DNA of 6,994 nt from the NCBI GenBank assembly GCA_964542435.1, contig CAZIVE010000134.1:1-6994 (forward strand), read 5' to 3'. How positions within the stretch are numbered: the first letter of the stretch is position 1; every line of letters begins with the position of its first letter. This DNA is from CAZIVE01 sp964542435. GTDB taxonomy: Bacteria; Bacteroidota; Bacteroidia; Bacteroidales; Tannerellaceae. Below the pieces are notes generated by a model. It was given only the letters and a program-made list of their open reading frames with translations. It was not told the DNA's origin and searched no databases. Below, one piece after another: positions 1 through 6,994 of the stretch. Position numbers and translations under genes: made by a program.

Positions 1-44
1 AAAAAGAGAGCGGCACGGATGGTGTTGCGTGTCGCTCTCTTTTG
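1..44 (-). terminator. Rho-independent terminator of the mfd-mannosidase unit
   Basis: An inverted repeat pairs positions 2-16 with 29-43: fifteen positions with one mismatch (13/32, a C-A mismatch when read as minus-strand RNA) around a 12-nt loop (17-28). In the minus-strand transcript the GC-containing stem is followed by a run of T (complement of the A run at 1-5), the classic intrinsic terminator layout. It begins 17 bp beyond the mannosidase stop codon. The A-rich and T-rich flanks are themselves part of the repeat, so it may also work for a plus-strand transcript; in that direction the mismatch becomes a G-U pair. The window edge cuts the tail, so the length of the T-tract is unknown. 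Confidence 0.8.
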
Positions 45-60
45 TGAAGAAGATTATCTC

Positions 61-2500
61 TTAGTAGGCGTCGGCAATGTTCTCGCTGCGAAGCTGACTA
101 TCGAAATCGGCTTTGGAGAGCGTCGTTGTCACGTGAATAGTGACAGGTTCGCCTGGGATCAGATCGAAATAGTTATCGGAGAAGAAATTGTCGATACCGT
201 TGATGCTCAGAAAGACGCCGCGTGCGAAGACGTCGCTCTGTGCCGTTACGTCAAATCCGCCTTGGGCTTCTTTGCTAGTCAGCGTGACGTTGGCTTTCGG
301 GAAACTGATATCCTTGTAACGCGTCAGGAAATAATTGTTGGTGTAAACCTTTCCGGCGTTGTCGGTGAAGCGTACGGCTACGACCACTTCGTTCTTCTGC
401 TTTCCGCCGAGCAACGTTGACAGCGGTGCTGTGAAGAGATTCTTGCTGGTGTTGGCTGGTGCGGTCATGGCCATCGTTTTGTCATAGACGACCTTTCCGT
501 TCAGATCCATTACGCGGATGTTGAGTTTGCCTTTGGCCGGCGTGAGGCGATCGGAGACAAAGTAGATGTTCAGATTGCCCTTGCTGTCCTGAATAGGTGA
601 AACAAGGATGTCTTCGTATGCTTTACGTGCGAAATAGTGCTGAGCTTTCCAACGTCCGTAGAAGTCGCGGCTGCTCCAGGAAGCGACAGGCCAGCAGTCG
701 TCGTGCTGCCAGAAGAGTGTGCCCATGTTGAACGGCATCTGGCGACGATGTGCTTCGATGGCGGTCTTGATGGCGTCACCCTGCAAAAGCTGTCCCATGT
801 AGAGGAAGTTCTGGAAATCTTTCGGCTTGCGGTATTCGTTGAGCAGATACCATTCGATGAGTGCGTTGGCTTCGCTGCCGCCCCGCTGATGTGCCATCAT
901 AACGTCTGAATAGATGTTATGGTCGCGTTCTTCCGGTGCATATTTCAGTACAGACTGATATTCGGGGAAAGACTGGAAGCCGTATTCTGCAAAGAAACGT
1001 GCCTTCTTAACATTGAAGTTGGCGATGCTGTCCTTGCCGTGCCAAACGCCCCAATAATGTGCGTCGCCGTTGGCATTGATCACTTCGCCGCTCACTTCAG
1101 CAGGTGCATCGGGATTGCCGCCATAAGGAGATGAGGGCCAGTAGAAAGCGGTCGGATTGTATTCCTTCATGACGCTCGGAAGCAGTTCATGGAACACCTC
1201 TTTATATTCCTTGCGCAGCTGGTCGAGGACGCCGAGCTGTTTGTATTCATTCATCCAACCCCAATTGAACCAAGCTGTATGGTTTTCGTTGTTCCCGCAC
1301 CAGAGAGCAAGACAGGCGTGGTTGCGCATGCGGGTGATGTTGTCGATGGCTTCCTGGCGGACATTGGCCAGCTGTGCATCGTCCATCGGATAGATGCTGC
1401 ATGCAAACATGAAGTCCTGCCAGATGAGGATACCATATTTGTCGCAGAGATCGTAGAAGAGGTCGTTTTCGTAGATGCCGCCGCCCCAAACGCGCAGCAT
1501 GTTCATGTTGGCATTACGTGCGTCAAGGATCGTTTTCTCATACTTCTCCGGCGTGACACGCGGCAGGAAGTTGTCTTGTGGAATGTAGTTGGCACCTTTG
1601 GCAAATACCGGAACGCCATTGAGTTCAACGTAGAATGTATGACCNNNNNNNNNNNNNNNNNNNNNNNNNNNNNNNNNNNNNNNNNNNNNNNNNNNNNNNN
1701 NNNNNNNNNNNNNNNNNNNNNNNNNNNNNNNNNNNNNNNNNNNNCTTGTCTGCTACGATTGTCACGTTGGCCATGATGTCAGCGCGTTTCTTGTTGACAG
1801 TATTCTGACGATAGAAGACATTGTCGATACGCAGGTTGTTCCATGCATCCAGGAAAACGGGACGCCAGATGCCGCTGGTGACGATACGTGGTCCCCAATC
1901 CCAGCCGTAATGATAACCGGCCTTGCGGGCGAAGACGCTGAGTTTCTTGTTGAGTATTCCGCCGTTCTCGCTTTGGTCGTTGCCTGCTTCAATCGGGTAT
2001 TTCAGTGCGTCGAACTTCGGCAGATCCACACGGATCGGTGAGTTGAAGCGGATTCGCATTGTGTTGTCACTCTGTTTCAGCAGACCTTTCACGTTGACTC
2101 TCCATTCACGGAACATGTTGTTGGCGCGGAGAATGCAGGAGTCGTTCAGATAGACGTCGGCATAGGTATCAAGACCTTTGAAGTCGAGTTCGATGCATTC
2201 CTTGTTGAACATTTCGGAAGGAACGTCGAAAGTGGTTTTGTAATCCCAATCCTCCTTATCCACCCATTGGATACTTTTCTCGTTGAGACGGAAGAAGGGA
2301 TCTTCGATGAGCTGATTGGCCATCAAGTCGGTTTGCACGACGCCCGGAACAGTCGCCGGATACCAGTTGTTACCGCGGACCTGCTTGAAGGTCCAGCCTT
2401 TGTTGAGTTCCACGCGGTCGATGCCTTCCGCATTCACAGTCGATGCCGTGAAGGTCAGCAGCGCAAGTGCTGCCAGAGAAACGATCGTTTTGTAATTCAT
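61..2500 (-). CDS. Secreted GH2 beta-mannosidase, interrupted by an assembly gap
   Basis: Exo-acting beta-mannosidase (glycoside hydrolase family 2) that should release terminal beta-linked mannose from manno-oligosaccharides or N-glycan cores in the periplasm. The upstream part (2500-1745, 252 residues) has a signal peptide (about 1-24, hydrophobic core then VNA|EG, no lipobox Cys) and a GH2 sugar-binding jelly roll including WDWGP at 200-204. The downstream part (1644-61, 527 residues) starts with the family signature FYVELNGVPVFAKGANYIPQ, then NMLRVWGGG, the likely acid/base Glu in WCGNNEN (codon 1285-1287), the likely nucleophile Glu in FFAEYGF (codon 985-987), FWQHDDCWP and C-terminal beta-sandwich sequence. 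Visible residues total 779. Family members have roughly 850-870, so the gap probably hides most of the Ig-like domain and linker. ATG start; no Shine-Dalgarno and no obvious promoter in the 22 bp behind mfd, so readthrough from mfd is likely. The GH2 beta-mannosidase call is firm; the natural substrate is unknown. Confidence 0.93.
1645..1744. other. Assembly gap (100 N) inside the beta-mannosidase gene
   Basis: Exactly 100 N, the usual placeholder for a scaffold join of unknown size. Known sequence on the upstream side ends on a complete codon (Lys, 1747-1745), and on the other side resumes with a complete Gly codon (1644-1642). A continuous reading frame therefore needs a true gap divisible by three, which 100 is not. 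Comparison with normal family length suggests about 70-90 missing residues (roughly 210-270 bp); this is an estimate from memory of family sizes. Any annotation run directly on this sequence will split the gene into two false ORFs. Confidence 0.97.
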
Positions 2501-2522
2501 GATTCTTGTTTGAATTAAAGGG

Positions 2523-5500
2523 TTATAAGTTGTCTTGATTTTCTATTTCGTTCATCACGTCACACGCTTTCTCTACGGTCGAGACATGTTTGATGGTGAT
2601 GGTGCGTTTGCCGTTCTGTTCCTTGAGCGAGCAGTCTTTCGGATGGTTCGTGATGAAGCGGAGCAGTTTGTCGAAAGCTTCACTCTTGTAATAGGGACTG
2701 TCGTTGTTCGCAATCAGGTGAATGGTCATGACGCCCAGCTTGAGCACGAGCTTCTCCATGCCCAGTTTCTTGGCGATACGACGCAGACGAACCACACGTA
2801 TCAGCTCGAGACTTTCCGGCGGAAGTTTTCCGAATCGGTCCTCAAGGCGACTCTTGAAGGCCAGGATGTCGCGTTCTTCCTCCATGTTATCCAGTTCCCG
2901 ATAAAGCGAGACGCGTTCCGAATCGTTGGGAATGTAGGTCGGCGGGAAGAGCAGTTCGAGATCGCTTTCGATGAAGGTCTCGCGGACATATTCCGTGCCG
3001 GAATCCTTATGCTGTTCGGTTGCATCGGAATAGAGGTCGGCAAATTCGTCGCTCTTCAGTTCATCCACAGCCTCTTCCAGAATTTTCTGATAGGCTTCGT
3101 ATCCAAGATCGGCAATGAATCCGCTCTGTTCGGCGCCCAGCATGTTGCCCGCACCGCGAATGTCGAGATCCTGCATGGCCACCTGCATGCCGCTGCCTAA
3201 GTCCGAGAAGTTCTCGATGGCCTGCAAGCGGCGTCGTGCTTCGTCGGTTAGCGTACTGAGAGGCGGCGAGAGCAGATAGCAGAAAGCTTTTCGGTTGCTT
3301 CGTCCTACACGTCCCCGCAGTTGATGCAGATCGGAGAGCCCGAACTTCTGAGCATCGTTGATGATGATGGTGTTGGCGTTGGGTACGTCGATGCCGTTCT
3401 CCACGATGCTCGTAGCGATGAGTACGTCATATTCGTAGTTGACGAAGTCGAGCACGGTCTTCTCCAGCTTCTCGGGTTCCATCTGACCGTGACCGACGGC
3501 CACACGTGCATCGGGTACTTCGCGATGGACGAGTGCTGCAATCTCGTAGATATTCTGTATGCGGTTGTTGATGAGGAAAACCTGTCCGTTGCGGCTCATC
3601 TCGAAGTTGATGGCTTCTCGGATGATGTCCGGATTGAAGCGCTCCAGTTCCGTCTGTATCGGATAGCGGTTGGGCGGCGGCGTTGTGATGCTACTGAGGT
3701 CGCGCGCTCCCATCAGTGAAAACTGCAAAGTGCGCGGAATCGGAGTAGCCGTCATGGTCAGCGTGTCCACATTGCTCTTCATTTGACGCAGCTTCTCTTT
3801 CACGGAGACGCCGAACTTCTGTTCCTCGTCGATGATAAGCAGTCCGAGATCGTGAAACTGAACATCTTTGCTCACGATGCGATGTGTTCCGATGAGTATG
3901 TTGGTCTTTCCCTCCTTCACCCGTTTCAGTGTCTCCTTAATTTGCACGGACGAGCGGGCACGGCTGATGTATTCGATGTTGCAGGGAAAATCCTTCAGTC
4001 GTTCGGAGAAGGTCTGATAATGCTGGAAAGCGAGTACGGTGGTCGGAACGAGCACAGCTACCTGTTTATCGTCTGTCACAGCCTTGAAGGCGGCGCGAAT
4101 GGCCACTTCGGTCTTTCCGAATCCCACATCACCGCAGATAAGACGGTCCATCGGACGGCTGCTTTCCATATCAGCCTTGACATCCGCCGTGGCTTTCATC
4201 TGGTCGGGCGTATCTTCGTAGATGAAGCTGGCTTCCAGTTCCTGTTGCATGAAACTGTCGGCGGTGAAGGCAAATCCTTCTTCTTGACGACGTTTCGAAT
4301 AGAGTAGAATTAGATCGCGGGCAATGTCCTTGACCTTTTTCTTCGTACGTTCCTTAAGATGTTCCCAAGCGCCTGTGCCGATGCGGCTCAGACGAGGCGG
4401 TTCGCCCGTGTCTTTTCCTTTGTATTTGGACAGCTTATGCAGTGCATGGATGCTGACGAAGATGATGTCGTTGTTCTGATAGATCAGTTTCACGGCCTCC
4501 TGAATGCGACCGTTGACATTGGTTCGTACCAATCCGCCGAACTGTCCGATGCCATGATCGATATGAACGATATAATCGCCGGTCGTGAATTGGTTCAGTT
4601 CTTTCAAGGAAAGGGTGATCTTGCCGCTTCGAGCCTTGTCGCTCTTCAGACTGTATTTGTGGAATCGGTCGAATAGCTGGTGATCGGTGAAGAAGCAGGC
4701 ATGCAGTGTGTCGTCGATGAATCCTTCGTGGATGGTGCGGTTGACGGATGTAAAAGGAATCTCGTCGCCGCGGTCGGAAAAGATGGCACGCAGTCGAGTG
4801 GCTTGTTTCTCCTGGTCACTCAATATATATATGGTGTAATTTTCCTCGAGATATTTCTTGAACGATTCGCTTACGAGGTCGAAGTTCTTATGATAGATAG
4901 GCTGCGGATGGCTGTTGAAGGTAACGGTCGCGTCCGCTACGCCTACCGGCTTGGCTCCGAAGTTGAGACGGTGGAAATCGAGAGCCGATCTCAGAAACTC
5001 TTCGCCGGTGATCAGTTTGGCACGCATCGCATCCGCGTCAGGGAAGGAATCTTCATCGCCAGTGATCGGATCCTCATTATAGAGCGAGCTGATCCGTTCT
5101 TTGCACCAGGCGAGATCGTGCGCAGCCAGCCAGCAGTCTTCCGGAAGTGCAGAGAGAATGGAGGATTCGCTGATAGCAGCTTTCTTCTTCATCTCGGGCA
5201 CGATGCGGATCGTGGAGAGCTTCTCCTTCGACAGCTGTGTTTCCACGTCGAATGTCCGGATGGTCTCCACCTCTTTGCCAAAGAAGTCAATACGGTACGG
5301 AAACTCATAGGAGAATGAGAACACGTCTAGGATACTGCCACGCAGCGCATATTGTCCGGGTTCATACACATAATCCACATACTGGAATCCGGCAGCATCC
5401 AGCTGATCCGACAACGCCATGTTGTCGATTGTATCTCCGACAGAGATCTTAATGGTATGCGTAGCAAGTTCCGTCTGCGCCACCACCTTCTCCGCCACAG

Positions 5501-5882
5501 CGTCGGGATAGGTGACGATGACGAAGGAATGAATAGGATCCTCGAGCATACTGAGCACTTCCGTCTTCAGAATCTCATTGGCCGGATCGATATGTCCGTA
5601 TTTGATATCCCGTCTGTAGGCCGACGGAAAGAAAAAGATGTCGTTGCTTCCTGTCAGTTGTACCAGATCGTGGTAGAAATATCCGGCCTCTTCCAGATCG
5701 TTCAGCATACATACGAAGCTCCGGTTGCTTCTCAAAAAGAGAGAGGCAATCGTCATCGAAGCTTCCGATCCGTATAAACCTTTCACGAAGAGATTGCGTG
5801 AACCCTCTTCCGTGACCAGTTTATTGATGGCTGACATATTGGGATGACCGGAGTATGTTTTGAGTATCTCTTGTATTTCCAA
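2523..5882 (-). CDS. mfd: Transcription-repair coupling factor Mfd
   Basis: ATP-dependent DNA translocase that removes RNA polymerase stalled at lesions and recruits the UvrABC excision machinery. With the TTG start at 5880-5882 the protein has 1119 residues, normal for the family. Domains in order: UvrB-like N-terminal region (about 1-330, with LEEAGYFYHDL and FPSAYRRD); CarD-like RNA-polymerase-interaction domain (about 430-500, GDYIVHIDHGIGQFGGL); RecG-like SF2 translocase with Walker A GDVGFGKTE (584-592, codons 4133-4107), DEEQ box (685-688), TATPIPRT (711-718), the GHGQM region and motif VI LRGRVGRSNR (855-864); C-terminal TRCF domain to about 1119. All motor motifs are intact. Start choice: the frame stays open to a TTG at 5945, but the candidate -7 promoter box lies at 5908-5901, downstream of it, and Bacteroidales Mfd proteins typically begin with a sequence aligning to EIQEILKTYSGHPN, which directly follows the TTG at 5882. 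The first in-frame ATG (5835-5837) would remove 15 residues of that conserved segment. The stop lies 22 bp before the mannosidase start. Confidence 0.96.
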   Translation of the reverse strand: MEIQEILKTYSGHPNMSAINKLVTEEGSRNLFVKGLYGSEASMTIASLFLRSNRSFVCMLNDLEEAGYFYHDLVQLTGSNDIFFFPSAYRRDIKYGHIDPANEILKTEVLSMLEDPIHSFVIVTYPDAVAEKVVAQTELATHTIKISVGDTIDNMALSDQLDAAGFQYVDYVYEPGQYALRGSILDVFSFSYEFPYRIDFFGKEVETIRTFDVETQLSKEKLSTIRIVPEMKKKAAISESSILSALPEDCWLAAHDLAWCKERISSLYNEDPITGDEDSFPDADAMRAKLITGEEFLRSALDFHRLNFGAKPVGVADATVTFNSHPQPIYHKNFDLVSESFKKYLEENYTIYILSDQEKQATRLRAIFSDRGDEIPFTSVNRTIHEGFIDDTLHACFFTDHQLFDRFHKYSLKSDKARSGKITLSLKELNQFTTGDYIVHIDHGIGQFGGLVRTNVNGRIQEAVKLIYQNNDIIFVSIHALHKLSKYKGKDTGEPPRLSRIGTGAWEHLKERTKKKVKDIARDLILLYSKRRQEEGFAFTADSFMQQELEASFIYEDTPDQMKATADVKADMESSRPMDRLICGDVGFGKTEVAIRAAFKAVTDDKQVAVLVPTTVLAFQHYQTFSERLKDFPCNIEYISRARSSVQIKETLKRVKEGKTNILIGTHRIVSKDVQFHDLGLLIIDEEQKFGVSVKEKLRQMKSNVDTLTMTATPIPRTLQFSLMGARDLSSITTPPPNRYPIQTELERFNPDIIREAINFEMSRNGQVFLINNRIQNIYEIAALVHREVPDARVAVGHGQMEPEKLEKTVLDFVNYEYDVLIATSIVENGIDVPNANTIIINDAQKFGLSDLHQLRGRVGRSNRKAFCYLLSPPLSTLTDEARRRLQAIENFSDLGSGMQVAMQDLDIRGAGNMLGAEQSGFIADLGYEAYQKILEEAVDELKSDEFADLYSDATEQHKDSGTEYVRETFIESDLELLFPPTYIPNDSERVSLYRELDNMEEERDILAFKSRLEDRFGKLPPESLELIRVVRLRRIAKKLGMEKLVLKLGVMTIHLIANNDSPYYKSEAFDKLLRFITNHPKDCSLKEQNGKRTITIKHVSTVEKACDVMNEIENQDNL

Positions 5883-5900
5883 TTTGTATAAATATTTGTG

Positions 5901-5908
5901 CAAAGGTA
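5901..5908 (-). promoter_or_regulatory. Candidate -7 promoter box for mfd
   Basis: Reads TACCTTTG on the minus strand, an exact match to the Bacteroides primary-sigma -7 consensus TAnnTTTG, followed by CAC. No clear TTTG -33 element lies at the expected distance upstream. Transcription would start a few bases downstream (about 5893-5897), giving a leader of only about 11-15 nt before the proposed TTG start at 5882. Confidence 0.6.
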
Positions 5909-5960
5909 CTTCTTTTGCATAAAAAGACTTTAACGAATGTATCAAATCAATTTAAATATG

Positions 5961-5968
5961 TACCTTCG
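5961..5968 (+). promoter_or_regulatory. Candidate -7 promoter box for the glycosyltransferase-pyrC pair
   Basis: Reads TACCTTCG, one base off the Bacteroides TAnnTTTG box, 27 bp before the chosen ATG at 5996. No convincing -33 TTTG is seen. The spacing would put the transcript start near 5973-5977 and leave a leader of about 20 nt. It faces away from the mfd box, with 52 bp between the two boxes. Confidence 0.45.
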
Positions 5969-5995
5969 CTTTATAAATATGAAATGAAAAGCACC

Positions 5996-6745
5996 ATGAC
6001 GGACAGTATTGTTATCATTCCGACCTACAACGAGAAAGAGAATATCGAGAACATCATCCATGCTGTTTTCGAACTGGAAAAGGATTTCGACATCTTGATC
6101 ATTGACGACGGTTCACCTGACGGTACCGCAGATATCGTGAAACGCATGCAAAAGGAGGAGTTTCCTGATAGGCTTTTCATTGTTGAACGAAAAGGGAAAT
6201 TGGGATTAGGCACTGCTTATATCTGTGGCTTCAAGTGGTCGTTGGAGCATAAATATGACTACATCTTCGAGATGGACGCCGACTTCAGCCACAATCCCAA
6301 AGACCTGCCGCGGCTTTATGAAGCTTGTGCCAAGCAGGGCGCAGATGTCGCCGTGGGTTCGCGTTACTGCAATGGCGTGAATGTCGTGAACTGGCCTTTA
6401 GGGCGCGTTCTGATGTCCTATTATGCTTCCCAATATGTCCGTTTCGTTACGGGAATGAATATCCACGATACGACAGCCGGTTTTGTATGCTATCATCGTC
6501 GTGTCCTTGAGACTATCGATATCGATCATATCCATTTCAAAGGATATGCATTCCAGATCGAGATGAAGTTTACGGCTTACAAGTGTGGTTTCCACATTGC
6601 CGAAGTGCCGATTATCTTCATCAACCGTGTGCTCGGTGTTTCGAAGATGAATTCGTCCATCTTCGGCGAAGCGCTTTTCGGCGTGCTGCGACTCAAATGG
6701 TGGAGTCTTTTCCGCAAATATCCCAAAGCTGTTAAAGCATCATGA
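5996..6745 (+). CDS. GT2 polyprenyl-phosphate mannose synthase-like glycosyltransferase
   Basis: GT-A fold family 2 glycosyltransferase resembling dolichol-phosphate mannosyltransferase (DPM1): it probably transfers a sugar, plausibly mannose from GDP-mannose, to a polyprenyl phosphate on the cytoplasmic face of the inner membrane. The protein has 249 residues. PTYNEKENI (9-17) and IDDGSPDGT (36-44) form the nucleotide-binding part; the metal-binding DAD is at 94-96 (MDADFSHNP); GSRY is at 121-124; further DPM-type segments are HDTTAGF (157-163), FKGYAFQIEMKF (181-192) and SKMNSSIFGEA (216-226). There is no C-terminal transmembrane or GtrA-like domain, so it corresponds to the short DPM1 form and would associate peripherally with the membrane. 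Start: ATG 5996 gives the family-like N-terminus MTDSIVIIPTYNE; an in-frame ATG at 5984 would add only four residues, and the open frame back to 5915 lies upstream of the candidate promoter. The stop overlaps the pyrC start (ATGA). The exact sugar is inferred; glucose is an alternative. Confidence 0.9.
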   Translation: MTDSIVIIPTYNEKENIENIIHAVFELEKDFDILIIDDGSPDGTADIVKRMQKEEFPDRLFIVERKGKLGLGTAYICGFKWSLEHKYDYIFEMDADFSHNPKDLPRLYEACAKQGADVAVGSRYCNGVNVVNWPLGRVLMSYYASQYVRFVTGMNIHDTTAGFVCYHRRVLETIDIDHIHFKGYAFQIEMKFTAYKCGFHIAEVPIIFINRVLGVSKMNSSIFGEALFGVLRLKWWSLFRKYPKAVKAS

Positions 6746-6994
6746 GCAAAACACTCATCCGCAACGCTCATATCATCAACGAAGGCCGTTCCTTCGAAGG
6801 CTCTGTCTTGATCCAGGGCGAACAGATCGAAGCGGTTTACCAAGGCGATGTTCTCGATGCGTTGCAAGCAGATACGATTATCGATGCTTCCGGATTGTGG
6901 CTTCTTCCCGGAGCCATCGACGATCAGGTTCATTTCCGCGAACCGGGTTTTACCTATAAAGGAGATATCTTCAGCGAAAGTCGTGCGGCCGTTG
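6742..6994 (+). CDS. pyrC: Dihydroorotase (class I), N-terminal part, cut by window edge
   Basis: Start of a class I dihydroorotase, the amidohydrolase-superfamily enzyme that cyclises N-carbamoyl-aspartate to dihydroorotate in pyrimidine synthesis. Only 84 residues (of roughly 440-450 expected) are in the window. They cover the N-terminal beta-strand region (TLIRNAHIINEGRSFEGSVL), the DASGLWLLPGAIDDQVHFRE segment that begins the TIM barrel, and the following KGDIFSESRAAV. The usual DxHxH metal motif reads D60-D61-Q62-V63-H64: the first His is Gln (codon 6925-6927) while the second is kept (6931-6933). I recall this DDQVHFREPG form from other Bacteroidota dihydroorotases, so it is probably a lineage trait, not a defect. 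The ATG overlaps the glycosyltransferase stop by four bases, so translation is probably coupled. A related cyclic amidohydrolase (dihydropyrimidinase or allantoinase type) is the alternative, less likely. Confidence 0.9.
   Translation, partial: MSKTLIRNAHIINEGRSFEGSVLIQGEQIEAVYQGDVLDALQADTIIDASGLWLLPGAIDDQVHFREPGFTYKGDIFSESRAAV

Noticed and set aside
19..420. Plus-strand open frame of 133 codons opposite the mannosidase C-terminus
   Set aside because: It starts inside the terminator hairpin and is antisense to the conserved GH2 C-terminal sequence.
1625..1644. Apparent end of a 291-residue protein just past the N run
   Set aside because: The stop arises only because the 100-N placeholder is not divisible by three. 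In the correct frame the same bases encode mannosidase sequence (HTFYVELNG).
2535..3200. Open frame of 221 codons on the plus strand opposite the mfd 3' end
   Set aside because: It lies entirely antisense to well-conserved mfd codons, has no recognisable domain or promoter, and its composition follows from the codon use of mfd.
4822..4832. Short AT dinucleotide run inside mfd
   Set aside because: Too short to count as a repeat element; it encodes ordinary residues (TIYIL) in frame.
4680..5318. Open frame of 212 codons on the plus strand opposite the N-terminal part of mfd
   Set aside because: Antisense shadow of mfd; no family resemblance, no leader, and the sense strand is clearly coding.
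5915..5995. N-terminal extension of the glycosyltransferase from a TTG at 5915
   Set aside because: The extra residues are not family-like, and the extension lies mostly upstream of the candidate promoter box at 5961-5968. ATG 5996 gives the conserved N-terminus.
6577..6933. Minus-strand open frame of 118 codons across the glycosyltransferase-pyrC junction
   Set aside because: It is antisense to two recognised genes and has no domain of its own.

Overview
The window looks like chromosomal DNA of a Bacteroidota bacterium, most probably order Bacteroidales; genus cannot be resolved. The grounds are the protein sequences (Mfd, the dolichol-phosphate-mannose-synthase-like glycosyltransferase and the dihydroorotase all read like Bacteroidales members), a TAnnTTTG-type -7 promoter box ahead of mfd, AT-rich leaders without Shine-Dalgarno sequences, and a secreted GH2 beta-mannosidase typical of glycan-degrading gut Bacteroidales. 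A run of 100 N at 1645-1744 shows this is a draft or metagenome assembly.

Layout. The left 5.9 kb is on the minus strand: mfd (about 5882 down to 2523), then after only 22 bp a signal-peptide-bearing GH2 beta-mannosidase (2500 down to 61), then a hairpin with a T-tract (44 down to 1) that probably ends the unit. The mannosidase is interrupted by the assembly gap; both sides belong to one gene, but the 100-N placeholder cannot be the true gap length because it breaks the frame. A divergent intergenic region of about 110 bp (5883-5995) carries back-to-back candidate promoters. On the plus strand follow a family 2 glycosyltransferase of the polyprenyl-phosphate mannose synthase type (5996-6745) and, overlapping it by 4 bp, the start of a class I dihydroorotase (pyrC) that runs off the right edge.

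Functionally this is mostly a housekeeping neighbourhood: transcription-coupled repair (Mfd), pyrimidine synthesis (PyrC), lipid-linked sugar donor synthesis (glycosyltransferase) and one periplasmic exo-glycosidase. There is no SusC/SusD pair, transposase, integrase, tRNA, rRNA, CRISPR array or phage gene, and no stretch over 300 bases lacks a gene. I found no evidence for a new multi-gene system. The points most worth checking are the Gln in place of the first His of the HxH metal motif in the dihydroorotase, the inferred TTG start of mfd, and the placement of the mannosidase directly behind mfd without a visible promoter of its own.
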